From the NCBI RefSeq assembly GCF_003148495.1, contig NZ_QGGH01000020.1:1-64000 (forward strand): 64,000 bases of DNA, written 5' to 3'. Within the stretch, counting starts at the first letter, position 1; the number at the start of each line of letters is the position of its first letter. The DNA is from Mesorhizobium loti (GTDB lineage: Bacteria > Pseudomonadota > Alphaproteobacteria > Rhizobiales > Rhizobiaceae). The notes below the pieces were generated by a model. That model saw nothing but the letters and a program-made list of their open reading frames with translations. It ran no database searches and was not told the DNA's origin. Below, in pieces: positions 14,773 through 25,638 of this stretch. The position numbers and the translations under genes were made by a program.

Positions 14773-16188
14773 ATGAGTGGTCATTTCATGGACATATCCG
14801 TTTCGCGAATTGCGGACTACAACATCGCGGCTGGCAGGAGTGGCTTGCTGCTTGTCCCGGACAATTATGACGCCTTCGCCGTGCGCGTTCTGGCGGCAAG
14901 AAGCGCCATTCGCACTCTCGACCTGATGTACTACCTTTGGCACGATGACCATACGGGTCGCCTGCTCCTGGAAGAGGTTTTCCGGGCCGCTGAGCGCGGC
15001 GTGCGGGTGCGCATGCTCCTCGACGACACCAATCCGCGCAAAAACGATTCCACCTATCTGGCGTTGAGCAATCATCCCAACATCGAAGTGAAGGTTTTCA
15101 ATCCGAGCGGCATCAGGCCCGGCAGGATAATGCGTGGTGTGGAACTGCTTATGCGGCTTTTTGCGCTCACGCGGCGTATGCACAACAAGGCCTGGATCGC
15201 CGATGATACGATCGCCATCGTCGGCGGGCGCAATGTAGGAGACGCCTATTTTGATGCGGCGGAAACCAATTTCCGGGATCTCGACGTGCTGCTCCTCGGT
15301 CCTGCGGTGCAGCAAACCGCTCAAATCTTTGAGGCGTTTTGGGCTTGCAAGGAAGCAATACTGATTGGCGTCCTCGGTTCAGTTGCCGAGACCGCGCATG
15401 CTAATCTGTTTGAAAGAAGCGATGCTGATACCGCGTCAAAGCTTTTGAATGCCATCGGTGACCGCGTGTCGATTACAGAGTTCATCGCCGCAAGCAACGA
15501 GGTGCATTGGGTCGCTCAAGCGCGCGTGATTTCGGATCCTCCAGAAAAGGTGCGCGGCTGGAGACGGCGGAGCTGGCTCATGAGGGAACTGCTCCCAATC
15601 ATTCAGTCGGCACGCAATTGCCTTGAAATTGTATCCCCCTATTTCATCCCTGGGAGAAGGGGTTCCGCCGTCTTACTGGACCTGGTGGCGAAGGGGGTCG
15701 ATGTTTCCGTTTTGACCAATTCCCTGGCGGCGACAGATGTCGCAGCGGTCCATGGTGCTTATGCAAACTACCGCAAGCGCTTGCTCAGGAATGGTATCAA
15801 GCTTTTCGAGCTTCAACCTTTCAGCCGTCAAGCGGTGATCTCTGTATTTGGCTCCAAGGGTGCCAGCCTGCACACGAAAGCGTTCACCGTTGACGACAAG
15901 ACCGGGTTCGTCGGTTCCTTCAATTTTGATCCACGGTCCGTGTCGTTGAATTCCGAAATGGGCGTGCTGTTTGAAGATGAGAAATTGGTAGCTGAGCTTC
16001 GGCAGCGCTTTCAAGCCGAGATAGCACCAGAAGCCAGCTATCGGCTTGAATTGAGAAACAATGTTTTGCACTGGCATGGGTGCGATGAAGGCGAGCTCCA
16101 GGACTATACCCATGAGCCAGAGGCCGGCGTTTTTCGCCGAATCCTGTCAGCCTTGGTTCGCCACTTACCGATTGAGTCTCAGCTTTAG
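14773..16188 (+). CDS. Phospholipase D-family protein (cardiolipin synthase-like)
   Basis: 471 residues. Two HKD motifs: H137-x-K139-x4-D144 in MHNKAWIADDTIAIVGG, and H367-x-K369-x4-D374 in LHTKAFTVDDKTGFVGSFN. This is the pattern of bacterial PLD-type transferases that act on phospholipids, such as cardiolipin synthases. The N-terminus lacks the two transmembrane helices of ClsA, so it resembles the soluble or peripheral ClsC/YmdC type. A second PLD protein, with one helix, is at 57409. Membrane lipid remodelling under stress is a plausible role. Confidence 0.85.
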   Translation: MSGHFMDISVSRIADYNIAAGRSGLLLVPDNYDAFAVRVLAARSAIRTLDLMYYLWHDDHTGRLLLEEVFRAAERGVRVRMLLDDTNPRKNDSTYLALSNHPNIEVKVFNPSGIRPGRIMRGVELLMRLFALTRRMHNKAWIADDTIAIVGGRNVGDAYFDAAETNFRDLDVLLLGPAVQQTAQIFEAFWACKEAILIGVLGSVAETAHANLFERSDADTASKLLNAIGDRVSITEFIAASNEVHWVAQARVISDPPEKVRGWRRRSWLMRELLPIIQSARNCLEIVSPYFIPGRRGSAVLLDLVAKGVDVSVLTNSLAATDVAAVHGAYANYRKRLLRNGIKLFELQPFSRQAVISVFGSKGASLHTKAFTVDDKTGFVGSFNFDPRSVSLNSEMGVLFEDEKLVAELRQRFQAEIAPEASYRLELRNNVLHWHGCDEGELQDYTHEPEAGVFRRILSALVRHLPIESQL

Positions 16189-16448
16189 CCAGCACCACAA
16201 GAACTTAGTGGCGTCAGTCCACGTTTCAGCGCGCCAACGACGCTGGTCGTGATGCCCGAGGAGTGCCAATCCGTCCCCATGACCGCGCCGAAGGATTGAA
16301 ACCAGAAAGGATGGGCGAGCCTGCGCAGCGGTTCGTTGCGACCATAGTGATGGATGATCGCTTCGCACATGACGGCACCAAGGCGCGTCATGCGGTCGCC
16401 GAGCCCTTTCGGCACGCGCCCGCCATGAAGCGGAAGATCGGCACTTCC
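16185..16448 (-). pseudogene. DUF763 gene fragment
   Basis: The minus-strand frame reads GSADLPLHGGRVPKGLGDRM, then LAHPFWFQSFGAVMG and GALKRGL, the highly conserved first 80 residues of DUF763 proteins (normally about 400 residues). A TGA stands where the start should be, and similarity ends abruptly near 16215, after which the frame stops. Both ends are therefore lost. It overlaps the stop of the convergent PLD gene by a few bases. Confidence 0.7.
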
Positions 16449-16538
16449 TCATCGTTGGGACAATTTGTGCGGCCTGTCCTGTTCGCTGCCTTCGACAGAT
16501 AGTCATCCAACTGGCAAACAGGAAGCTGCCTTGGGCTA

Positions 16539-17576
16539 TCAGTCGGCTACTTTTCCCAACGTATCGGCGACGACTGCACCACGCTTGCCCATGGGAAGCG
16601 CCGGACCCGTGGTCGAGTCGATCGCCGTCTGATGCTCCATCTCCGCATTGATTGCCGCACCAGCGATCAGGATGATGACCGAAATCCAGGTCCACATCAT
16701 CAAGCCGACAACCGCACCAAGCGATCCGTATGTGGCGTTGTAGTTGGCGAAATGTTGCAGATAGAATGAGAACAGCCACGAGGCAGCGATCCAAACTGCA
16801 GTCGCCGAAAAGGCACCCCAGCTCAACCATCGCCATTTCGCACGCTCGCGGCTTGGGCCGAAGCGGTAGAGCAATGAAATTCCCGACAGCATTGCCACCA
16901 TCAGAACCGGCCATCGCGAAACGTTCACAAGCGTCTCCGTCCAGGCATCAAGATAGAAAAAGCGCAACAGCGCGGGGACAACGCCAACCGTCAGCAGCAA
17001 AACGATGCCGATGACCAACGCCCCAACCGTGAACAGGATCGACATAAGATTCAGGGTGATGAAGGTACGTTTCTCGCTTTCCTCGTAGGCGATGTTCATT
17101 GCATCGAATAGCGCCTTCATCCCGCTGTTGGCACTCCAGAGCGCGATGGCCAGGCCGAAGAAAAAGCCGGTCCCGAGTGCTGCCGGTTTCTGTGTGGCAA
17201 GGGCATGCAGCTGATCACGGATGAGGTCGAGACCTCCCGATGGCAACAATCCGCCAAGATACGCGACATGGTCCGCAACGGTGACTGGATCGGCGACGAA
17301 ACCATAGATCGAAATGAAGGCCGCCAGCGCCGGAAACAGCGCAAGCAGGAGATAGAAGGTGGCTCCGGCCGCGACCAACAGAACCCGGTCCTTATTGAAC
17401 TCTTCCCAAAGGCGCCAGAAAATGTCCTTCCAACCGAGGGCCGGAATTTGCGACGGCCATGCTGCATCGCGCCCCCGATCCCCATGCTCTGACCTTAGCG
17501 CAGCCCTACTCGCTTCCGTCGTTGATTCCGCGCGACTGGCCGCTTCGTTATCAATTAACGAGGGCTTGTTGTCCAT
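16539..17576 (-). CDS. YihY/BrkB family inner-membrane protein
   Basis: 345 residues. An N-terminal 50-residue polar tail is followed by six hydrophobic helices, with the family signatures FNKDRVLLVAAGATFYLLLALFPA, LWSANSGMKALFDAMNIAYEE and YGSLGAVVGLMMWTWIS. Formerly mis-called RNase BN; the role is unknown, with proposed links to envelope integrity and serum or stress resistance. No EcfG-type promoter is visible upstream. Start at ATG 17576 has no strong RBS. Confidence 0.88.
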   Translation of the reverse strand: MDNKPSLIDNEAASRAESTTEASRAALRSEHGDRGRDAAWPSQIPALGWKDIFWRLWEEFNKDRVLLVAAGATFYLLLALFPALAAFISIYGFVADPVTVADHVAYLGGLLPSGGLDLIRDQLHALATQKPAALGTGFFFGLAIALWSANSGMKALFDAMNIAYEESEKRTFITLNLMSILFTVGALVIGIVLLLTVGVVPALLRFFYLDAWTETLVNVSRWPVLMVAMLSGISLLYRFGPSRERAKWRWLSWGAFSATAVWIAASWLFSFYLQHFANYNATYGSLGAVVGLMMWTWISVIILIAGAAINAEMEHQTAIDSTTGPALPMGKRGAVVADTLGKVAD

Positions 17577-17705
17577 CGCGTGATGGCTCCGTTCCGTTGG
17601 AAATCCTGTCTTTGCTTTGGCAGAAAGCCTGCCGAGGCCGCGCCGTTGCGGGAAGTTGCTATGGCTGATCTACATTCACTTTTATCTCGAGTGCAGTCCT
17701 GACGA

Positions 17706-18194
17706 CTACAGATCGACCTTGGCGACGTTGTCCTTGTAGCTCTCCTTAGGGTCGAACCCGAGCAGCATCTTGATGCCCGCCATCACGCTTGAGCCATCCA
17801 GCCAAATCTCTGCCTCCTGCGGATCGAACCGCAGCAACGCAAGCTTGGGGTCCTCTTTCCCGCCTTCAAACCAGGCAGCCACGAAGCGGTTCCAAAGCCG
17901 ATCAATCGCCGCGCGGTCTTTGTCCAGCCAGAGCTTCCCTTGCACGGTAGCAAACAGATCATGGTTCTTGGAGGTGAAGGTAGCGGTTACCTGCCTGCCG
18001 CTCCCCAGGCCCTGAACAAGCTCGCTGTCTTTTGCGGTGAAGAACCAGATCGGACCGTTTCGGTCACCCTCTAGCTGCGCCGTCATCGGTCGCGGGATCA
18101 CTTTCGATCCGTCGATGCCGATCATCATTGTCATGTCGGCCTTGAGGGTCTTCCAGAACTTGGCTTCGAGTTCGGCAGGGGTCGGCATATGCAC
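17706..18194 (-). CDS. General stress protein, pyridoxamine 5'-phosphate oxidase fold
   Basis: 162 residues, start ATG 18194 or 18188. The split-barrel features are ELEAKFWKTLKADMTMMIGI, IWFFTAKDSELVQGLGSG, VTATFTSKNHDLFATVQG and AEIWLDGSS. This is the general-stress-protein-26 branch (PF16242 type), which binds FMN or FAD with no proven oxidase activity. A textbook EcfG promoter (18222-18246, minus strand) sits 30-50 bp upstream, which fits the family's stress role. Confidence 0.85.
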   Translation of the reverse strand: MHMPTPAELEAKFWKTLKADMTMMIGIDGSKVIPRPMTAQLEGDRNGPIWFFTAKDSELVQGLGSGRQVTATFTSKNHDLFATVQGKLWLDKDRAAIDRLWNRFVAAWFEGGKEDPKLALLRFDPQEAEIWLDGSSVMAGIKMLLGFDPKESYKDNVAKVDL

Positions 18195-18221
18195 TTCCTT
18201 TCAGCATTGCGAAAGAAGGCA

Positions 18222-18246
18222 AACGACCGCGGGTCATGTCTGTTCC
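18222..18246 (-). promoter_or_regulatory. EcfG-type promoter, GGAAC-N16-CGTT
   Basis: Minus-strand GGAAC (18242-18246), 16-nt spacer and CGTT (18222-18225), upstream of the split-barrel stress protein. Confidence 0.75.
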
Positions 18247-18303
18247 ATTCAATTGAACAAAGACGCATCTGAGGTCGGATGGTGCCGCCCGCCTGGTTAG
18301 CAA

Positions 18304-19581
18304 GTGCCTATGAGGTTGCTGAAACGAAGGTTATCAATGGATAAACAGGTGCAGCAACGATATTGCTGCAAGCGCGTTGTGTGCGACGCCATTCCGGAGA
18401 GCAAGGATATCGATTTGCGAAACATCTCAGATACGATCGCCCGCCTGAGCGCCATGCGCGGTCGACCGGTCGCTTCCGCAAAGCACCGTGACGATCGACT
18501 GTGCGATGTGACCGGCTTTGGTTCCAATCCCGGTGCTTTGCGTGCACGCCTCTTCGTTCCCGAAAATCTACAGGAGGATGCACCGCTTGTCGTCGTGCTG
18601 CACGGCTGCACGCAGATCGCAGCCGGCTATGATCATGGTTCCGGCTGGTCGCAACTGGCCGCCGAGCAGGGTTTTACGGTCCTATTCCCCGAGCAGCAAC
18701 GCGCCAACAACGCTAACCTTTGTTTCAACTGGTTTGTTCCTGGAGATATCAGGCGCGACAGTGGCGAAGCCCTGTCCATCCGTCAGATGATCGAGGCAGC
18801 GGTGGTCGCGCATGGGCTCGACCGCAAGCGCATCTTTATCACCGGCCTCTCCGCCGGCGGCGCCATGGCGACAGTGATGGTGGCCGCCTATCCCGAGGTT
18901 TTCGCCGGCGGCGCAATCATTGCCGGACTGGCCTACGGTAGCGCGTCAACGATCCCCGAAGCCTTCGACCGCATGCGTGGCCATGGCGGTCCGTCCAAAG
19001 CTGAACTCCAGCGGCTTGTGCGCGAAGCCTCGCCGCACAAAGGTCCTTGGCCGAAGATTTCGGTCTGGCAGGGCTCGGCCGACAACACCGTGGTGCCGTC
19101 CAACGCGGATGCCATCGTCGCGCAATGGCATGGCGTTCACAACGTGGGCACCAGCCCGACGCGAGTCGAGACAGTCGATGGTCAGACACGACAGGTCTGG
19201 TGCGACAGCAGCGGCCGAGAACTGATCGAGAAATATACCGTTGCCGGGATGGGCCACGGCACACCACTGAAGACGGCCGGCGACGATGGGCTGGGCGGGG
19301 CAGGGCCATTCATGCTGGATGTCGGGATTTCCTCGACACGCCATATAGCCTGCTCCTGGGGCCTCGCGAAGCCACCTGTGCGGCGCGCGGAGAAGACAGA
19401 GGCAGCCTCCACGGCGCTCGCCTCCCACAACGCGTTGAAGACCTACAACATCGCTGAAAAGCCGCGCGCTGTGCGCATCGATCCCGCCGCGGAAGCGCGG
19501 TCGGGTGATGCGCGCGGTTCAGCCGCTGGCATCACCAAGGTCATTGAGGATGCCCTGCGCGCCGCCGGTTTGATGCGCTAG
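18304..19581 (+). CDS. PHB-depolymerase-family esterase
   Basis: 425 residues. Alpha/beta-hydrolase with oxyanion segment VVLHGCTQIAAGYDHGSGW, nucleophile S183 in the lipase box GLSAGGAM, acid D260 in WQGSADNTVV and base H318 in GMGHGTPL. This matches LpqC/PhaZ-type esterases (TIGR01840). There is no signal peptide, so it may act on intracellular storage polymer or on esters. The last 60 residues are low-complexity. The first 50 residues are poorly conserved for the family and no RBS supports the ATG at 18304, so the real start may be further in. Confidence 0.82.
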   Translation: MPMRLLKRRLSMDKQVQQRYCCKRVVCDAIPESKDIDLRNISDTIARLSAMRGRPVASAKHRDDRLCDVTGFGSNPGALRARLFVPENLQEDAPLVVVLHGCTQIAAGYDHGSGWSQLAAEQGFTVLFPEQQRANNANLCFNWFVPGDIRRDSGEALSIRQMIEAAVVAHGLDRKRIFITGLSAGGAMATVMVAAYPEVFAGGAIIAGLAYGSASTIPEAFDRMRGHGGPSKAELQRLVREASPHKGPWPKISVWQGSADNTVVPSNADAIVAQWHGVHNVGTSPTRVETVDGQTRQVWCDSSGRELIEKYTVAGMGHGTPLKTAGDDGLGGAGPFMLDVGISSTRHIACSWGLAKPPVRRAEKTEAASTALASHNALKTYNIAEKPRAVRIDPAAEARSGDARGSAAGITKVIEDALRAAGLMR

Positions 19582-19600
19582 CCATCCGCGCGCGGACGTC

Positions 19601-19625
19601 GGAACGCGCCGCGATGGCGGGAGTT
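19601..19625 (+). promoter_or_regulatory. EcfG-type promoter, AGTT variant
   Basis: GGAAC 19601-19605, 16-nt spacer, AGTT 19622-19625; 24 bp ahead of the next start codon. Confidence 0.5.
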
Positions 19626-19648
19626 GTGTTCCAGCAATGGAGGACGAA

Positions 19649-19975
19649 ATGGCGAAAGAGCCCACAACGAACGATTTGACCAAGCAGACACTGCACGGCA
19701 AAGCCTTCCAGGTGAACGAAAACAGCGTTGAAGGCGGAGAGCCGATCGGATCGCAAGCGCCGTTACAAGTGCCGCGAACCGAGAATTCCAGCAGCAAGCG
19801 AAATCGGACGAAGCTGCAGGGCAAAGCCTTCCAAGTTAACGAAAACACCGTCGAGGACGGAGAGCGTCGACGTCTCCCAAACGCGTTTGAAACCTCGTCG
19901 TTCCGACAGTGTGATAAGGGCGCCTTACCTCTGGAAGAGGGCAGGTCCAATGCGGTCGTGTCCTTTTTTTACTGA
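19649..19975 (+). CDS. Small hydrophilic protein with duplicated KAFQVNEN motif
   Basis: 108 residues from ATG 19649 (GGAGG at 19640). Two copies of a 17-residue unit, LHGKAFQVNENSVEGGE and LQGKAFQVNENTVEDGE, lie 40 residues apart and are separated by a Ser/Lys-rich, disordered stretch. No signal peptide or membrane segment. The pattern suggests a short linear motif bound by a partner, used twice. An AGTT-type EcfG promoter precedes it. Family not recognised. Confidence 0.6.
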   Translation: MAKEPTTNDLTKQTLHGKAFQVNENSVEGGEPIGSQAPLQVPRTENSSSKRNRTKLQGKAFQVNENTVEDGERRRLPNAFETSSFRQCDKGALPLEEGRSNAVVSFFY

Positions 19976-20001
19976 ATCTGACCTTGGGAGCGCTGCTGGA
20001 C

Positions 20002-22113
<2,112 letters not shown>

Positions 22114-22245
22114 GCCTATGGGCGGTTGCAGAGCAATCGCAACAGGCCGTGCATGCGACGGAACGCGTTGCTGGAGCGCGCGAACCTACCGATCGTGGGG
22201 AATTGTTCAGCCTACGCAGCAGCGATCCGCTTTGCGCATAGAAGT

Positions 22246-22536
22246 TCACGTGGCCAGTGGCAACGTTATATCATCCAGCAGGCCAAGCGCAGAGCTGGGT
22301 TTGGCGGGCTGAAGGAGCCCCTGTGTTTGGGCCGCATTCTCAAATACTGCGAAGGCCACGGCTGGCTTGCAGACCCCCTCTTTGGCAGCTGACAGTAGAC
22401 GCGCTGCTTCATTGTATGTCGCGGCTTCCTTGTTTCTCCATTGGCACGCCAGCGCTTTCTGGGCATCTGCGATGGAAGAAACGACCATCGTGGTTCCGTC
22501 TACAAATCGGATGTTGAGAGGAAGAAATATGCTCAT
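22246..22536 (-). CDS. DUF982 domain protein
   Basis: 96 residues. Pattern of the DUF982 family: VRFVDGT-type first strand (NIRFVDGTTMVVSSIADAQ), ALACQWRN, YNEAARLLSAAKEG, PAVAFAVFENAA. These small rhizobial proteins are often duplicated and of unknown function. The protein at 43746 carries the same domain. Confidence 0.7.
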   Translation of the reverse strand: MSIFLPLNIRFVDGTTMVVSSIADAQKALACQWRNKEAATYNEAARLLSAAKEGVCKPAVAFAVFENAAQTQGLLQPAKPSSALGLLDDITLPLAT

Positions 22537-22567
22537 GCCTTCACTCCCTTAGATGCCGACCGGGTGC

Positions 22568-22786
22568 CTACCAGCTGAACCACTCTCGGCTACGCCAGGG
22601 TCCGGCGAAAAGTCCTAGCAGGACAGTTGTTCTGTTCGAAGCGGATGTGGAGACATTCTCGACCCTTGATACAGAATAGGACGGGCCATTAACGCCGACT
22701 GCCCAAGCTGGTTGCATCATCGAAAGAAATCCAGAGTGGCAAAGCGGATCGCATGAGCCGGCCAGCAATATTGCTAAGCCGACCAC
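22568..22786 (-). CDS. Possible small lipoprotein
   Basis: 72-residue frame with GTG start beginning VGLAILLAGSC, a fair lipobox, followed by CDPLCH. The remainder is polar. No RBS and no EcfG motif; overlapping minus-strand frames exist. The rest of 22537-22855 shows no other gene. Confidence 0.27.
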   Translation of the reverse strand: MVGLAILLAGSCDPLCHSGFLSMMQPAWAVGVNGPSYSVSRVENVSTSASNRTTVLLGLFAGPWRSREWFSW

Positions 22787-22855
22787 CAGACATGAAGCCG
22801 TCCAAATCCATTCCTGTTGCGAGGAGGTTGATCGGTCGACAATCTTCGCCGCCGA

Positions 22856-22880
22856 GGAACTTCATCGACAGCGCAACGTT
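22856..22880 (+). promoter_or_regulatory. EcfG-type promoter, GGAAC-N16-CGTT
   Basis: GGAAC 22856-22860, CGTT 22877-22880, 40 bp before the CsbD start codon. Confidence 0.75.
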
Positions 22881-22919
22881 CTGAAAGGTTGATGAACCCT
22901 CCAAGGAGCGCGTACCGTT

Positions 22920-23134
22920 ATGGGAAGCACAAGCGACAAAGCAGCCGGCCTTGCAAACCAAGCAGCTGGCAACGTGAAACAGGGCGTCGGCAAGGCCGTT
23001 GGAAATGACAGGCTGAGAGCGGAAGGCGCTGCCCAGGAAGCGAAAGGCAAAGTTCAGAAGGCCGTCGGCGACGCAAGGCCGCCGTGAAGGACGCCACGAA
23101 CAAGACCGCGGCGGCGATCAACAAGAAGCTGTGA
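22920..23134 (+). pseudogene. CsbD-family stress protein with a late one-base frameshift
   Basis: ATG 22920, AAGGAGCG 11 nt upstream. The frame reads STSDKAAGLANQAAGNVKQG and LRAEGAAQEAKGKVQKAVGD, a standard CsbD-like protein, but ends early at TGA 23085-23087 (55 residues). If one A is restored in the run near 23075 the frame continues as AKAAVKDATNKT and ends at TGA 23132-23134, about 71 residues, the normal length. The functional core is retained even in the short form. May be a real allele or a sequencing error. The EcfG promoter upstream matches stress control known for CsbD. Confidence 0.75.
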
Positions 23135-23138
23135 GCTT

Positions 23139-23171
23139 GAAAAAGGGTCGGCCAATGCGCTAGCCCTTTTT
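23139..23171 (+). terminator. Rho-independent terminator
   Basis: AAAAAGGG and CCCTTTTT arms flank a 16-nt interior with further pairing; it ends in a T-run right after the CsbD stop. Confidence 0.6.
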
Positions 23172-23593
23172 CCTGCACTCGCCTCTCCTGGGCGAGCGAG
23201 ATGTCAGCCGAAATGGCCGACCCCGGCCAGGTTCCGTGGAACGAATCGCGCGGCCTTTGTTCCGGAGCAAATGCGATATCGCCGTTTGACAGATGGCAAC
23301 TGGCTGAGCGTCAGCAGCGTGGTCGAAGTCTTAGGAGGTGACGATAATTTTTCAGGCGAAACGGGCCGCGTTTGCACTTGATGGCGTGGGCCACCGTTCC
23401 AAGCTGTTCTCGTCGGCGTCCTTCCTCGAGCGTGGTTCGGATAGTAATGGAGTGACCACCTTACGGGATAAAACAGACTGCATGCGGATCGGCGGATTTC
23501 ATCAGCTTTGGATAGCTGCAGCGTTCCTCCTGGAACTGTTTTTTGTCCTTAAGTCAAATAGGGAAACTTTGTCCTGCCGTGAGGCAATTGCGC
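23172..23593. other. Long leader region without a convincing gene
   Basis: A 102-codon plus-strand frame (23338-23646) starts on GTG beside a GGAGG but has a poor composition and would run through the EcfG promoter at 23594. I consider it non-coding. A GGAAC and GTTCC pair at 23233-23258 has a 15-nt spacing and is not a canonical promoter. Confidence 0.35.
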
Positions 23594-23618
23594 GGAACTT
23601 TTGTACACACGATTCGTT
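23594..23618 (+). promoter_or_regulatory. EcfG-type promoter, GGAAC-N16-CGTT
   Basis: GGAAC 23594-23598, CGTT 23615-23618, 58 bp before the 23677 gene. Confidence 0.78.
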
Positions 23619-23676
23619 TTTCGTTTTGCTTCGATCGCTGCTTTGACGATCTCAAAATCAATCAGGAGGAATAATC

Positions 23677-23961
23677 ATGAACATGAAAATGCTGTTAGGC
23701 GCGATGGCGCTTGCGATGACCACTGGTGCGGCACTTTCGGCCGGCAACACCTCGGCGCTCGACGATCCGGCGAAGATGTCGCCCTTCTTCACCGATGCCG
23801 GCATGAAGACGATGAAGGCGGCGGATGAATTCAAGGCCGCCTGGATGGCCATGACGGAAGAAGATCGTGCCGCGATGACCAAGGCTTGCGGCGACGAAGC
23901 CATTGCCAAGGAGCACGACAATTTCTGCAAGATGACCAAGCAGCTCGGCGGCGCCAACTGA
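23677..23961 (+). CDS. Small secreted stress-regulated protein (94 aa)
   Basis: ATG 23677 with AGGAGGA upstream. Signal peptide KMLLGAMALAMTTGAALSA, then a Met- and Lys-rich helical domain with two Cys (KACGDEA and NFCKMTK) that may form a disulfide. Exported to the periplasm. It has a single EcfG promoter and its own terminator, so it is a one-gene stress unit. Family not recognised. Confidence 0.75.
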   Translation: MNMKMLLGAMALAMTTGAALSAGNTSALDDPAKMSPFFTDAGMKTMKAADEFKAAWMAMTEEDRAAMTKACGDEAIAKEHDNFCKMTKQLGGAN

Positions 23962-23983
23962 GCGTTTCGCTTAATACAAACAG

Positions 23984-24015
23984 AAAGTGGCGGGCCGTCG
24001 AGTCCGCCATTTTTT
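23984..24015 (+). terminator. Rho-independent terminator
   Basis: TGGCGG (23988-23993) and CCGCCA (24004-24009) with AAAG/TTTTTT flanks extend the stem; six T follow. Confidence 0.8.
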
Positions 24016-24181
24016 GTTTCTCACACAGGCGAAATGGTTCTGTCGTGGGTTCTTGACCGCTACGAAGGGACGCCATGGCGCAAAACAGGGCTCAGACGAA
24101 ACCTCTTCAGTGCAGCTTCAAACCCATCATATGAAGCTACCCGATAGCGCGCTGCGCCAAAATCGGGCAGGAGTAATGCGA

Positions 24182-25537
24182 ATGCCCGTTTCCGGCCGCC
24201 ACCTAGTCCGATTCACCTCTGCGGCCCTGCTGATCGGGTTCGTTGCGCTGATGGCTATCGTTGCCATGAACTTTTGGCTGGGCGTGAGGGCGCAATCCTA
24301 TTTTGACGATGCGATCGCGGCGCGCGACACGCGGGTCGCGGCAGTTGAATTGAGAAATGCCTTGCAGACGGCTGAGTCGAGTCAGCGCGGCTTCATCATC
24401 ACCGGGAACGAGATCTATTTGGCACCCTACCGGTCCGCAAAGACCCAGGCGCAGCGTCATTTGCAGGCCTTGCAGACCCTTCTGCTCTCCTATCCCAATT
24501 CAGATTTGGCTCTGGAACGGCTATCACAAATTCTCACCGCCAAATTTGAAGAGTTCGACAGCACAATATCTCTAAAGCGAGATCAACATGACGAAGAAGT
24601 CCTGGCAATTGTTCGAACCAACAAAGGGAAAGCCCTGACTGACGAAGCCAATGTCTTTTTCTCGGGCATCATTGGAAGCGCGGACGCCCGCCTGACGTCC
24701 GGCGTCGCCGAACAACGCGCCAACAGTGGATGGCTTCGGCTGGTGTCGGCCGTCGGCGCGCTTGTTATCGTCGCTGTCGTGGCTGGAGCAGCCTATGGTG
24801 TCGCTCGCTATACCAAGGAGTTGCGCAAGACGCGCGATCAGGTCAACCTGTTCAACAGCGAGCTTGAACAGCGCGTTGCCGCTCGTACAACGGATCTGGC
24901 CCAGGCCCGCGATCGGGCGGAAGTGCTGCTTTCCGAGGTGAACCACAGGGTGGCCAACAGTCTGGCTCTTGTCTCTTCGCTGGTGAATCTGCAGGCGAAG
25001 GCGCTAGGCGACCGTGCGGCGAAGGATGCGCTCGCCGAAACTCAGGATCGCATCTTTGCGATCTCGCTTGTCCACAGGCGGCTCTACGGCTCCAACGACG
25101 TGCGCACGGTTGCGCTGGAGGAGTACCTTACCGGACTCCTGGATCACCTGCGCACCTCGCTAAAAAGCCAAAGCCACGGCGTCAGTTTGGTGTTTGAGAT
25201 AGAGCCGGTCGACCTCGAAACTGATGCCGGCATCAATCTCGGCGTGGTGGTCACCGAACTTGTCACCAACGCCTTCAAGTATGCCTATCCCGACGGCGTT
25301 GGAGTAATCCGTGTCCGGCTGCAGAAACTACCCGAAGAACAGGTGGAATTGGTTGTTGAGGACGACGGTGTTGGCAGGATCGATGATGCGCCCGCCAAGG
25401 GGACTGGCGTCGGCAGCAGAATCGTCAATGCCATGTGCGTCAGCCTGGGAGCCAAGATCGACTATCGACCTCGCCAGCCCGGAACCTCTGCCCATTTGCT
25501 GTTCTCGTCCAAACCACGACGTACAGCCGTTGGATAG
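24182..25537 (+). CDS. CHASE3-HisKA_2 sensor histidine kinase
   Basis: 451 residues from ATG 24182, 8 nt after AGGAG; the open frame extends 65 codons upstream without an RBS. A first membrane helix (SAALLIGFVALMAIVAMNFWL) and a second (GWLRLVSAVGALVIVAVVAG) bracket a helical CHASE3-type sensor domain (VELRNALQTAESSQRGFIITG). After a coiled coil comes the H-box LSEVNHRVANSLALVSSLV with H255, then an HATPase domain with TELVTNAFKYAYPDG and DDGVG. HisKA_2/HWE kinases in alphaproteobacteria commonly feed the PhyR-NepR-EcfG pathway. No partner regulator is adjacent. Confidence 0.87.
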   Translation: MPVSGRHLVRFTSAALLIGFVALMAIVAMNFWLGVRAQSYFDDAIAARDTRVAAVELRNALQTAESSQRGFIITGNEIYLAPYRSAKTQAQRHLQALQTLLLSYPNSDLALERLSQILTAKFEEFDSTISLKRDQHDEEVLAIVRTNKGKALTDEANVFFSGIIGSADARLTSGVAEQRANSGWLRLVSAVGALVIVAVVAGAAYGVARYTKELRKTRDQVNLFNSELEQRVAARTTDLAQARDRAEVLLSEVNHRVANSLALVSSLVNLQAKALGDRAAKDALAETQDRIFAISLVHRRLYGSNDVRTVALEEYLTGLLDHLRTSLKSQSHGVSLVFEIEPVDLETDAGINLGVVVTELVTNAFKYAYPDGVGVIRVRLQKLPEEQVELVVEDDGVGRIDDAPAKGTGVGSRIVNAMCVSLGAKIDYRPRQPGTSAHLLFSSKPRRTAVG

Positions 25538-25638
25538 TAGACGGCGCTCTGGCTAAATGGAAAACTACCCCGTCGGCAAAAGCCGGCGCCGTCATCATCG
25601 CTCTTCGCGTTTAGGGTCGGTAACACCGGGGAAACTGC

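Noticed and set aside
19880..19904. Minus-strand GGAAC-N16-CGTT inside the KAFQVNEN gene
   Set aside because: Not listed as a promoter feature because no minus-strand gene follows; about half a site is expected by chance. Kept as a side remark in a finding.
22560..22612. tRNA-like string (GTGGTTCAGCTGGTAGG on the minus strand)
   Set aside because: No complete acceptor stem, anticodon arm or TPsiC loop; likely chance similarity.
23233..23258. GGAAC...GTTCC pair near 23240
   Set aside because: Minus-strand spacing is 15 nt and no gene begins downstream on that strand.
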